Source: Parashewanella tropica
Lineage (GTDB): Bacteria; Pseudomonadota; Gammaproteobacteria; Enterobacterales; Shewanellaceae
DNA length: 64,000 nucleotides
NCBI RefSeq assembly: GCF_004358445.1
Contig: NZ_CP037951.1
Coordinates: 979,501 to 1,043,500, forward strand
Direction of reading: 5' to 3'
The notes beneath the pieces were generated by a model. The model was not told where the DNA came from. It saw only the letters and a program-made list of their open reading frames with translations, and made no database searches. Of the stretch, positions 1 through 8,316 are shown piece by piece (position 1 is the first letter of the stretch; each line of letters opens with the position of its first letter). The position numbers were made by a program, and so were the translations under genes.

Positions 1-514
<514 letters not shown>

Positions 515-678
515 GATTTACTCCTTTGTAATTAGAAACTGTTTATTTTTCTGTCTCGGAAGGTACAGCTCCTTGTACAGACTATAGCGTAATCTAGGTA
601 AGTAATGTTACAGAAATAAGACTGGATAACGACTTTTTCAAGATTGGATCAAACAAGTAGCAGATTATTAATCAGAAA

Positions 679-839
679 ATACCATTCACATTAATTAATT
701 GTGTTTATAGAGGAGCTTTAGCACAGGAAATATAAGGCGCAATGACGAATCATAGCCGTAGCTATGGTGAGGAATTACAACGCGGTAGTTGCAAAGCTAA
801 AGCTCAATCTAAGGCACAATTAATTGATACGAATGGTAT
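679..839. repeat. 161-bp palindromic (MITE-like) element
   Basis: The ends form an imperfect inverted repeat: ATACCATTCACATTAATTAA at the left matches the reverse complement of the right end (ATACCATTCGTATCAATTAA), and both arms continue AATTGTG. Farther in, GAGCTTTAGC recurs as its complement, and the centre holds the palindrome ATAGCCGTAGCTAT. No coding capacity is visible. The structure is that of a non-autonomous mobile repeat or an extragenic palindromic unit. It fills most of the gap between tadA and purL. Confidence 0.7.
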
Positions 840-932
840 AAAAAACAGTTTTTTGAAAATAGGTCGTAGAAACATGCGGTAAACCCTATGATCTTAGAGT
901 GGGTAGGATGAATTCACTCATCGAATTATCTA

Positions 933-938
933 TAATAG
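933..938 (+). promoter_or_regulatory. Possible -10 box (TATAAT) upstream of purL
   Basis: A perfect TATAAT lies 109 bp before the purL start. No convincing -35 is placed at 16-18 bp, and no clear PurR operator (ACGCAAACGTTT type) was recognised between it and the gene, so the call is tentative. Confidence 0.3.
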
Positions 939-1046
939 CGCGCAAAAATAAAGGTGATGTTTGCTGATTTTTCGGCTGATTGTGTGCCTGAAAAATTAAC
1001 AACTCACTACACCCTGTACCCCAACATAAACATAAGGTGAACAGAC

Positions 1047-4000
1047 GTGATGGAGATCATCCGCGGAGCCCCAGCACTTTCGGATTTTAACGTGCAAAAA
1101 TTGCTGCAAGCATGTCGCAGCCAATCCCTTCCGGTGCAAAATATATACGCCGAATTTATCCACCTCGCTGATACTAGCGCCCCACTCGAAACCACTGAGC
1201 AACAACAATTAGAAAAACTGCTTACGTACGGTCCTAAGTTGGAAGTGCATCAGCCACAAGGTCAACTTTTCTTCGTTACTCCTCGCCCTGGCACCATTTC
1301 TCCTTGGTCTTCAAAAGCAACCGATATTGCCCACAACTGTGATTTAAGCAAAGTGAACCGTTTAGAACGCGGTATTGCGTATTACGTTGAAAGTGATGCG
1401 TTAACTTCTGAGCAGCAGAACGTGCTTTCAGGATTATTGCATGATCGAATGGTTGAAGCGGTATTTACCGATATCGAATCAGCGAGCGTGTTGTTTGTGC
1501 AAACCGAACCTAAGCCGTTTACTAGCGTAAACATTTTAGAGGAAGGTCGCACTGCTCTTGAGCAAGCAAACCAATCTATGGGCTTAGCACTTGCGGAAGA
1601 TGAAATTGATTACTTGGTTGAGAATTTCACTCAACTAGGTCGTAACCCAAATGACATCGAGTTGATGATGTTTGCTCAAGCGAACTCTGAGCATTGCCGT
1701 CATAAAATCTTTAATGCCGATTGGACAATTGATGGTGAAAAGCAGCCAAAATCATTGTTCAAGATGATTAAAAACACCTTTGAAACGACACCTGATCACG
1801 TTTTATCGGCTTACAAAGATAACGCCGCTGTGATGGAAGGCTCAGTTGCAGGTCGATTCTTCCCAAATCAAGACGGTACCTATAACTATCATACTGAGCC
1901 AATGCATGTGCTGATGAAGGTTGAAACTCACAATCACCCTACGGCAATCAGTCCGTATCCGGGGGCTGCAACAGGCTCAGGCGGTGAAATTCGTGATGAA
2001 GGCGCAACGGGTCGTGGCTCTAAACCTAAAGCGGGTTTAACGGGCTTCAGTGTTTCTAACCTTAACATCCCTAACTTTGTTCAACCTTGGGAAGGGGATT
2101 ATGGTAAGCCGAATCGCATTGTTAGCGCTTTAGACATTATGACCGAAGGCCCACTCGGTGGCGCAGCATTCAACAACGAGTTTGGTCGTCCTGCGCTATT
2201 AGGTTACTTCCGTACCTATGAGCAACAAGTTTCAAGCCACAACGGTGTTGAGGTTCGTGGTTATCACAAGCCAATTATGTTGGCGGGTGGTCTAGGTAAT
2301 ATTCGCGAAGATCACGTTCAAAAAGGCGAAATCACCGAAGGCGCTAAGCTTATCGTTCTTGGTGGTCCTGCGATGAACATTGGTCTTGGTGGCGGTGCAG
2401 CATCGTCAATGGCATCGGGTCAATCATCAGAAGATTTAGATTTTGCTTCAGTACAGCGTGAAAACCCAGAAATGGAGCGCCGTTGCCAAGAGGTTATCGA
2501 CCGTTGCTGGCAAATGGGGGATGAAAACCCAATTCAATTTATCCATGACGTAGGCGCTGGTGGTCTATCTAATGCTTTGCCTGAGCTTGTAAGTGATGGT
2601 GGTCGTGGTGGACGCTTTAATCTTCGTGACGTGTTATCCGATGAACGTGGCATGAGTCCACTTGAGATTTGGTGTAATGAATCGCAAGAGCGTTACGTTA
2701 TGTCTGTAGCGCCTGAAAACCTTGAAACGTTCACCAAAATTTGTGAGCGCGAACGTGCTCCATTCGCCGTTGTAGGTGAAGCAACGGTTAAGCAAGAACT
2801 AGTATTAGACGATCCACATTTTGATAATCAGCCTATCGATTTACCGTTAGAAGTGCTTCTTGGTAAGGCACCCAAAATGAGTCGTGATGTCGTATCTAAA
2901 TTGGCACAAAGCCCAGCACTAGACCAAAGTAAGATTGATGTTGCAGATGCGGTTAAGCGTGTGCTTTCGCTGCCAACGGTTGCTGATAAAACCTTCCTGA
3001 TCACCATTGGTGATAGAACCGTTACAGGTCTAGTAAACCGTGACCAAATGGTGGGGCCTTGGCAGGTACCGGTAGCAGATTGCGCTGTAACAGCTTCAAG
3101 CTTTGATAGCTACACAGGGGAAGCGATGTCTATGGGTGAGCGAACGCCATTGGCACTTCTTGATTTTGGTGCTTCCGCACGTATGGCGGTAGCAGAATCG
3201 ATTATGAATATCGCAGGTGCGGATATTGGCTCAATGAAGCGCATTAAGCTATCTGCAAACTGGATGTCTGCTGCTGGTCACCCAGGTGAAGATGCTGGTC
3301 TGTATGAAGCGGTGAAAGCCGTAGGCGAAGAGTTGTGTCCTGAGCTTGAGTTAACCATTCCTGTTGGTAAAGACTCCATGTCGATGAAAACTGCATGGCA
3401 AGACAATGGTGAAGATAAAGCGGTAACGGCGCCAATGTCTCTCGTTATTTCAGCCTTTGGTGTGGTGCGAGATATTCGTAATACCGTAACGCCAGAACTC
3501 CGTACTGACAAAGGCGACACTAAGTTACTACTCATTGATTTAAGTGAAGGCAATAATCGCTTAGGTGGTTCTTGCTTAGCTCAAGTCTATAGTGAGCTAG
3601 GTGATAAAGCGCCTGATTTGTCTAACCCTGCCTTGCTGCGTCATTTCTTTGAAACGACACAAAAGTTGGTTGCCGATAAAGACGTGATTGCTTACCACGA
3701 TCGCAGTGACGGTGGTGTATTCACGACCTTAGTGGAAATGGCATTTGCGGGTAATACTGGCTTAGACATCGACTTATCTGCGCTTACAGGTACTCATCTT
3801 GAGCGTTTGTTTAATGAAGAGTTAGGTGCGGTGATTCAAGTGCCAGCGGATAAAGCCGCTGTAATTGCTGCTCAATACAATGCTGGTGGTGTGGCTTGTC
3901 ATGTAATTGGTGAGTTATCGCAAGGTGACCGAGTAACCATTAAAGCTGATGGTGCTGAAATTTACTCTGAAAGCCGTGTTGCATTACGTCAATTGTGGTC

Positions 4001-4931
4001 AGAAACTACATACCGCATGCAATCGCTACGTGATAACCCTGAGTGTGCAAAACAAGAGTTTGATTTAAAACTTCAAGCCGATGAGCCGGGTTTAACTGTT
4101 GATTTAAGCTTTGACACTCAAGAAGACATCGCTGCGCCTTATATTCTGAAAGGTAACGCCCCTAAGATGGCAATTTTGCGTGAGCAAGGGGTAAACTCAC
4201 ACATCGAAATGGCGGCAGCATTCGATCGTGCAGGCTTTGAGAGCCGTGATGTTCATATGTCTGATATCCTTTCTGGTCGCATTAGCTTAGAAGAATTCCA
4301 AGGTCTTGTAGCATGTGGTGGCTTCTCATATGGTGACGTACTGGGCGCAGGCGAAGGTTGGGCGAAGTCAATTCTGTTTAATAGCCGTGCTCGTGATGAA
4401 TTCAGTGCTTTTTTTGCGCGTGAAAGCAGCTTCGCATTGGGCGTATGTAACGGTTGTCAGATGTTATCTAATCTGAAAGAAATCATTCCGGGTAGTGAAC
4501 ATTGGCCACACTTTGTACGTAATAAATCAGAACGCTTTGAAGCGCGTTTCAGCTTGGTCGAAGTTCAAGAAAGCCCATCGTTGTTCTTTGAAGGTATGAA
4601 AGGCTCAAGAATGCCGATAGCGGTATCTCACGGTGAAGGCTTGGCGGAATTTGCTAATGCCGATGCACTCGCAAATGCTGAAGCAACAGGAACCGTTGCG
4701 CTTCGTTATGTGAACGGTCATGGACAAGTAGCGACTCAGTATCCTCAAAATCCGAATGGTTCGCCAAACGGTATCACGGGCTTAACCACAACGGATGGAA
4801 GAGTAACCATTATGATGCCACATCCTGAGCGTGTGTTCAGAACGGCAGCAAACTCGTGGCACCCAGACGAGTGGGGTGAAGATAGCCCATGGATGCGTAT
4901 GTTTAGAAATGCGCGAGTAAAGTTAGGTTAA
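1047..4931 (+). CDS. purL: Phosphoribosylformylglycinamidine synthase PurL
   Basis: Large gammaproteobacterial-type FGAM synthase, the fourth step of de novo purine synthesis: FGAR, glutamine and ATP to FGAM, in the cytoplasm. At 1294 residues it matches the E. coli enzyme. It carries the N-terminal PurS-like region ([32 protein letters not shown]), two AIRS-type synthetase halves ([21 protein letters not shown] and later [10 protein letters not shown]), and a C-terminal glutamine amidotransferase with the nucleophile region [11 protein letters not shown] and a closing HPERVFR. GTG at 1047 is followed at once by ATG at 1050; E. coli PurL also begins MMEI, so either codon may be used. An AAGGTG ribosome site lies just upstream. 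Monocistronic, with a terminator right after the stop. Confidence 0.99.
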   Translation: MMEIIRGAPALSDFNVQKLLQACRSQSLPVQNIYAEFIHLADTSAPLETTEQQQLEKLLTYGPKLEVHQPQGQLFFVTPRPGTISPWSSKATDIAHNCDLSKVNRLERGIAYYVESDALTSEQQNVLSGLLHDRMVEAVFTDIESASVLFVQTEPKPFTSVNILEEGRTALEQANQSMGLALAEDEIDYLVENFTQLGRNPNDIELMMFAQANSEHCRHKIFNADWTIDGEKQPKSLFKMIKNTFETTPDHVLSAYKDNAAVMEGSVAGRFFPNQDGTYNYHTEPMHVLMKVETHNHPTAISPYPGAATGSGGEIRDEGATGRGSKPKAGLTGFSVSNLNIPNFVQPWEGDYGKPNRIVSALDIMTEGPLGGAAFNNEFGRPALLGYFRTYEQQVSSHNGVEVRGYHKPIMLAGGLGNIREDHVQKGEITEGAKLIVLGGPAMNIGLGGGAASSMASGQSSEDLDFASVQRENPEMERRCQEVIDRCWQMGDENPIQFIHDVGAGGLSNALPELVSDGGRGGRFNLRDVLSDERGMSPLEIWCNESQERYVMSVAPENLETFTKICERERAPFAVVGEATVKQELVLDDPHFDNQPIDLPLEVLLGKAPKMSRDVVSKLAQSPALDQSKIDVADAVKRVLSLPTVADKTFLITIGDRTVTGLVNRDQMVGPWQVPVADCAVTASSFDSYTGEAMSMGERTPLALLDFGASARMAVAESIMNIAGADIGSMKRIKLSANWMSAAGHPGEDAGLYEAVKAVGEELCPELELTIPVGKDSMSMKTAWQDNGEDKAVTAPMSLVISAFGVVRDIRNTVTPELRTDKGDTKLLLIDLSEGNNRLGGSCLAQVYSELGDKAPDLSNPALLRHFFETTQKLVADKDVIAYHDRSDGGVFTTLVEMAFAGNTGLDIDLSALTGTHLERLFNEELGAVIQVPADKAAVIAAQYNAGGVACHVIGELSQGDRVTIKADGAEIYSESRVALRQLWSETTYRMQSLRDNPECAKQEFDLKLQADEPGLTVDLSFDTQEDIAAPYILKGNAPKMAILREQGVNSHIEMAAAFDRAGFESRDVHMSDILSGRISLEEFQGLVACGGFSYGDVLGAGEGWAKSILFNSRARDEFSAFFARESSFALGVCNGCQMLSNLKEIIPGSEHWPHFVRNKSERFEARFSLVEVQESPSLFFEGMKGSRMPIAVSHGEGLAEFANADALANAEATGTVALRYVNGHGQVATQYPQNPNGSPNGITGLTTTDGRVTIMMPHPERVFRTAANSWHPDEWGEDSPWMRMFRNARVKLG

Positions 4932-4952
4932 TTCTGAACTCTTTTTAATATA

Positions 4953-4987
4953 AAAAAACCAATGAGTTGTTAGCTCATTGGTTTTTT
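4953..4987. terminator. Bidirectional rho-independent terminator
   Basis: Perfect 14-bp inverted repeat AAAAAACCAATGAG / CTCATTGGTTTTTT around a 7-nt loop. It has a T-run in both directions and serves purL and the convergent gene, whose stop codon (4970-4972) lies inside it. Confidence 0.92.
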
Positions 4988-5764
4988 ACTTTTTGGTCCA
5001 TCGGTTTCAGCTGAAACGCTAGAATTTTCGCTATTATCTGAAAAAGAGGGCATGGTCGAGTTATCATCATTATTGGAAGTTGTTGATGCCAAACTTTGTG
5101 GTGATGAAGAGGGAACTGCAACTGATAAGGTAACTGCTGCAGGATTAGGCAGACTCTTCGCTATATCAGCTCTACGGACATGGAAATATAAGGCTTCCCT
5201 TAAGCTTGCTAAAATCTCATTGGGGTTATCTGAACCTGCTTGTGACTGTTGCTCAAACCACATATCGACAAATTGGCCAGTTTGATAACTTAAATTATCC
5301 TCACCCAAAAGACTGAGTAAAGAAGCGTTACTCGTCATGTTTTTTGACCATGCGAGAACCAGAAGGCAATCCATATCATCTTTTTTTAATCTATCTGATA
5401 GTATTCTTTTCAACTGAGATAGAAGTGCTGCCTTGTGAGTAGGTGCAATCTGTGGAAGTTCCGAAATCAAAGTTTGATATTCAGTTAATGAAACGTCATC
5501 GGTTACACTTTGACCCTCAGATACTTTTTTAGAAAGGCTTTGGTTAACAGGAGCTATGCATAGAACCAATGAATCAAGCTGATCCCCTTCTACATTGTCA
5601 AACCATGCTATTAGCAGTGCCACAATTGCTTTAACAGTGATGGTTGGCTGCTTCCCTTTTGTAAGAGGCTCATAAAGCACTTCTGGTATTTCAGGAAATG
5701 CTCTCATCATATTTACTAGCGATGACCAATCACGGGGGCTAATTTGTTTTTTAGTAGAAAACAC
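4970..5764 (-). CDS. Unknown protein, second frame of a possible -1 frameshift gene
   Basis: 264 residues if translated from the GTG at 5764. It has a helical, moderately hydrophobic N-terminal two thirds (FPEIPEVLYEPLTKGKQ, IVALLIAWFDN, LLVLAWSKN) and a low-complexity Ser/Asn/Asp-rich tail from about residue 215. No family is recognised and no signal peptide is obvious. GTG 5764 has no convincing Shine-Dalgarno and lies inside the preceding frame, which continues to 5716. The upstream frame contains the heptamer A AAA AAC, and a -1 slip there leads exactly into this frame. The more natural reading is therefore that this is the C-terminal part of a roughly 430-residue protein, through programmed frameshifting or a mutation. 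Independent translation cannot be excluded. Confidence 0.65.
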   Translation of the reverse strand: MFSTKKQISPRDWSSLVNMMRAFPEIPEVLYEPLTKGKQPTITVKAIVALLIAWFDNVEGDQLDSLVLCIAPVNQSLSKKVSEGQSVTDDVSLTEYQTLISELPQIAPTHKAALLSQLKRILSDRLKKDDMDCLLVLAWSKNMTSNASLLSLLGEDNLSYQTGQFVDMWFEQQSQAGSDNPNEILASLREALYFHVRRADIAKSLPNPAAVTLSVAVPSSSPQSLASTTSNNDDNSTMPSFSDNSENSSVSAETDGPKSKKPMS

Positions 5765-6228
5765 AATCTATGTATAAGTTCGGGCTCAGTTTCTTTTTTT
5801 ATCGGGGGGATTTTAGTCTGAATAGACGTCACACTTTGAGCTGCTGAATTCGTACTCATAGAACTCGCAGCACTTTCACTATAGCTTGAAGTGGCTGAAT
5901 AGGCATTTGTGGCTGCTGGTAAATGAGGTGAGGTTGGACTCCATTGATAATCATGATGCCTTTGGTGACCCCATGCGCTATCAGTTTCATGATGACTTCT
6001 ATTATTAAAATAGCCGTTTCCCTCTGGTGGCTGACTGTAGTGCGAGGAAAGGCCTGAGGTTACACCATACTGATATCCACCTGAACAGTAATGGGGGGCT
6101 GGTGGATAAGGTGATGAGGTTCCTTGAGGTGTGGTGCCCCATTGCTGACCTGGTGTTTGATGTAAATATTGATTATAGGGGGCTTGATAAGCGTAACTAG
6201 GGTCTACAGGTGGTGTCCGTTCGGCCAT
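5716..6228 (-). CDS. Unknown Gln/Pro/Tyr/Ser-rich protein, first frame of the pair
   Basis: Starts at ATG 6228 (MAERTPPVDPSYAYQ), chosen because AAGG lies 7 nt upstream; an ATG at 6234 and a TTG at 6264 are in frame but less well placed. The product is low-complexity, rich in Gln, Pro, Tyr, Gly, Ser and His, with no hydrophobic segment. It turns basic and helical near the end (KIPPIKKETEPELIHRLC). It stops at 5716 after overlapping the next frame by 49 nt. No family is recognised. Disordered regions of this kind are common in secreted or effector-like proteins, but nothing here proves that. It probably forms one protein with the downstream frame. Confidence 0.6.
   Translation of the reverse strand: MAERTPPVDPSYAYQAPYNQYLHQTPGQQWGTTPQGTSSPYPPAPHYCSGGYQYGVTSGLSSHYSQPPEGNGYFNNRSHHETDSAWGHQRHHDYQWSPTSPHLPAATNAYSATSSYSESAASSMSTNSAAQSVTSIQTKIPPIKKETEPELIHRLCFLLKNKLAPVIGHR
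5746..5752 (-). promoter_or_regulatory. -1 frameshift slippery heptamer A AAA AAC
   Basis: In the upstream frame the codons read CTA AAA AAC, so the heptamer A AAA AAC is in the phase required for tandem -1 slippage (X XXY YYZ). After the slip the next codon is CAA at 5746-5744, which is the downstream open frame. The zero-frame stop is about 30 nt later. A weak stem (UAGC...GCUA with GUGA/UCAU inside) can be drawn between them. Confidence 0.5.
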
Positions 6229-6343
6229 TCTCATACCTTGATTATCTGATGCATTTGTCAACAAATTATCACAGGCTATATGACTTAATGATTAAAGATT
6301 ATTAATCATTAGGTTGGTGAAGCTTTAGAGCGATAGAGAATAA

Positions 6344-6369
6344 AAAAGCAGCCTTTGCTGGCTGCTTTT
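6344..6369 (-). terminator. Rho-independent terminator of the yebC-like gene
   Basis: Inverted repeat AAAAGCAGCC / GGCTGCTTTT with a 6-nt loop, followed on the minus strand by a run of T. It lies just downstream of the 6394 stop. Confidence 0.88.
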
Positions 6370-6393
6370 AGATACTGAGAATTAAATAATCTT

Positions 6394-7119
6394 TTATTCA
6401 ACCACTTCCGCGTTGTGATAAACGTTCTGAACATCATCACAATCTTCAAGCGCAGCAACCAATTTATCGAATTGTTCAATTTGCTCAGCATCGCTGATTT
6501 CAGTCATGGTTTGAGGTACCCAAGAGATGTTTTCTACTTTAAATTCAATGTCACCCAAAGTATCAATCAGTGCTGTACGAGTTTTGTTGTATTCAGTGTG
6601 CGGGGCATAAACGCTAGTTAAGCCGTCTTCTACTTCTACATCTGTCACATCCACATCTGCCATCATTAGAGCTTCTAAGATAGCTTCATCATCATCGCCT
6701 TCAAATACAAATACGGCAGAGTGATCAAACATATGTGCTACAGTACCTGGGCCGCCTAATTTTGCATCGTTTTTAACGAAAGCTTGGCGAACTTCAGTAT
6801 AAGTACGCTTAACGTTATCAGTAAGGCAGTCTACGATTAGCATACAGTTATTCGGACCAAAACCTTCGTAACGTGCGCCTTCGTAATCTTCACCGCCGCC
6901 ACCTTTGGCTTTATCTATCGCTTTTTCGATAACGTGAGCAGGAACTTGGTCTTTTTTGGCTCTAGTGATTAGGTGTTTTAGCGCGATGTTTCCGTCAGGC
7001 TCAACACCACCATTTTTGGCACATATATAAATTTCTTTACCGTAACGTGAGTATAAGCGAGTTTTCATGCCTGCTGTTTTGGCCATAGACTCTTTGCGGT
7101 TTTGGAAAGCTCTTCCCAT
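6394..7119 (-). CDS. YebC/PmpR family protein (YeeN-like)
   Basis: 241 residues, the usual length for the family. It has the N-terminal MGRAFQNRK motif, then the blocks [38 protein letters not shown] and [11 protein letters not shown], ending [13 protein letters not shown]. The sequence is closer by eye to E. coli YeeN than to YebC itself. Family members were long annotated as transcriptional regulators; more recent work assigns YebC-type proteins a role at the ribosome, relieving stalls at difficult (proline-rich) sequences. Which role applies here is not visible. Cytoplasmic, monocistronic, with its own terminator and divergent from the small gene at 7254. Confidence 0.92.
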   Translation of the reverse strand: MGRAFQNRKESMAKTAGMKTRLYSRYGKEIYICAKNGGVEPDGNIALKHLITRAKKDQVPAHVIEKAIDKAKGGGGEDYEGARYEGFGPNNCMLIVDCLTDNVKRTYTEVRQAFVKNDAKLGGPGTVAHMFDHSAVFVFEGDDDEAILEALMMADVDVTDVEVEDGLTSVYAPHTEYNKTRTALIDTLGDIEFKVENISWVPQTMTEISDAEQIEQFDKLVAALEDCDDVQNVYHNAEVVE

Positions 7120-7190
7120 CTTAGTCTCTGTATCTCAAATCAAAAGTTCATCAATTCTAACAGGTTCAATTTTTATTTGTAGGTGTATAG

Positions 7191-7218
7191 TTGAGAGCCA
7201 ACCAATTTGAACTATAAC
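7191..7218 (+). promoter_or_regulatory. Sigma-70 type promoter for the 7254 gene
   Basis: TTGAGA (7191-7196) and TATAAC (7213-7218) are separated by 16 nt, 35 bp before the start codon of the first small paralog. Confidence 0.5.
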
Positions 7219-7253
7219 TAAAGAGTTAGCTTTATTTGACCTTAGAGGAATTT

Positions 7254-7496
7254 ATGGATCAAAGTAACATCATTCCTAAAACGGCAACGGTTACAGTCAC
7301 TTATATTGATACTCGTTCCGGTGATAAAGTATATAAATTGGTGATGCATGAGATGCCTGTCAGTGATAAAGGCAGGGTTATTTTCCCTGATGATTTTAGA
7401 GAAAATAAACACATCCTTTCAGTTTTTAATGGTGCCTGTGATTTTTTAAATGGCGCAGGAGAAAGAGAGCCATTTGCTTATGTTTCCAATTTTTAA
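7254..7496 (+). CDS. Small unknown protein (80 aa), paralog of the 7678 gene
   Basis: The ATG at 7254 follows AGAGGA at a proper distance, so the in-frame TTG at 7236 is not needed. The product (MDQSNIIPKTATVTVTYI...) is a soluble, beta-rich looking protein with no signal peptide or Cys cluster. It aligns along its whole length with the 80-aa product of 7678: both have a T-VTV-Y start, an LH/MHE-LP block and a LNG-GER end. It resembles short uncharacterised proteins (I recall DUF2375/TIGR02922) reported in Colwellia and relatives; that link is from memory and unverified. Function unknown. Confidence 0.8.
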   Translation: MDQSNIIPKTATVTVTYIDTRSGDKVYKLVMHEMPVSDKGRVIFPDDFRENKHILSVFNGACDFLNGAGEREPFAYVSNF

Positions 7497-7677
7497 GCTC
7501 TGATTTTGTGTTAAGTGCGTCACATATTTGATTGTTTTTGATTTAAAACAAACGATGAGTTTAATTCTGAACAAAGAAACTGTAATTGCTTGTAATTAGC
7601 CCAATACTTTTTGATAATGCAAGCAAAACATAAGCACTACAAAATTTTAACCTACTAGATTGGCTTAATTCCTTATC

Positions 7678-7920
7678 ATGGATTTGAACAACAACTTCCC
7701 CAAAACAAAAACTGTCACCGTATTATATTTTGAAGCTCCTGCCGGTGCTGTTTTGTATTCATCCGTATTACACGAATTACCATACAGCGAAAACAGCCGT
7801 ATCGTATTGCCTAATACATTTCGAAAAGGTAAAAATATCATTGCTGTGATGGAAGGCAATTGCCGTTTACTAAATGGGATGGGTGAGCGTATTTCGGTTG
7901 TTGAGGCAGTTAATGAATAA
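7678..7920 (+). CDS. Small unknown protein (80 aa), paralog of the 7254 gene
   Basis: Begins MDLNNNFPKTKTVTVLYFEA and ends CRLLNGMGERISVVEAVNE. It shares with the 7254 product the core T-VTV-Y, VLHELP / VMHEMP, R-V-P--FR--K-I--V and LNG-GER, so the two are a diverged tandem duplication separated by 181 bp. No strong Shine-Dalgarno precedes the ATG. No catalytic motif, signal peptide or membrane segment is visible, and the function is unknown. The 181-bp spacer holds no gene and no clear terminator. Confidence 0.78.
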   Translation: MDLNNNFPKTKTVTVLYFEAPAGAVLYSSVLHELPYSENSRIVLPNTFRKGKNIIAVMEGNCRLLNGMGERISVVEAVNE

Positions 7921-7997
7921 ATAAAATTGCTCATTCAGTTTACCGTCAGCTTGATTTGTTAGCCTAGTAGCTCATTGATTTACATAGGGTTGTATTT

Positions 7998-8309
7998 ATG
8001 GCTAAAGTCGGCTCAGCTCTTGTTTTTGTTCAAGTATATAAATCGGGACAAATTGCAGATCTATCTTCAAAAGATTTAGAGTCACTTAAGGGGTTTGTGG
8101 CTAAAGCTAAGCTCAAAGGCGGACATAGTGATACCAAGTTTTTTGAAGCTAGAGTGCGTAATGATCATAGTGGTAAAACGGATATCCATAAATTCAAAGT
8201 CACAATTAAATCAGGTGGAAGTTATACTGTGACTGAGAATAATGGACGAACATCTGATAAAAGTACCTCTTTAAGTAAATATTTTTCTACCATATTGAAT
8301 GGTAAATGA
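7998..8309 (+). CDS. Small unknown protein (103 aa)
   Basis: ATG 7998 follows AGGG at about 9 nt. The product (MAKVGSALVFVQVYKSGQIA...) is Lys/Ser/Gly-rich and soluble, with a KFFEARVRNDHSGKT centre and a repeated SGGSYTV-like, probably beta, segment. It has no signal peptide and no recognised domain. It is the last of three small same-strand genes and converges with the Lon-like gene, leaving only 7 bp between the stops. It is not obviously homologous to the two 80-aa paralogs. Confidence 0.72.
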   Translation: MAKVGSALVFVQVYKSGQIADLSSKDLESLKGFVAKAKLKGGHSDTKFFEARVRNDHSGKTDIHKFKVTIKSGGSYTVTENNGRTSDKSTSLSKYFSTILNGK

Positions 8310-8316
8310 TGAGACA

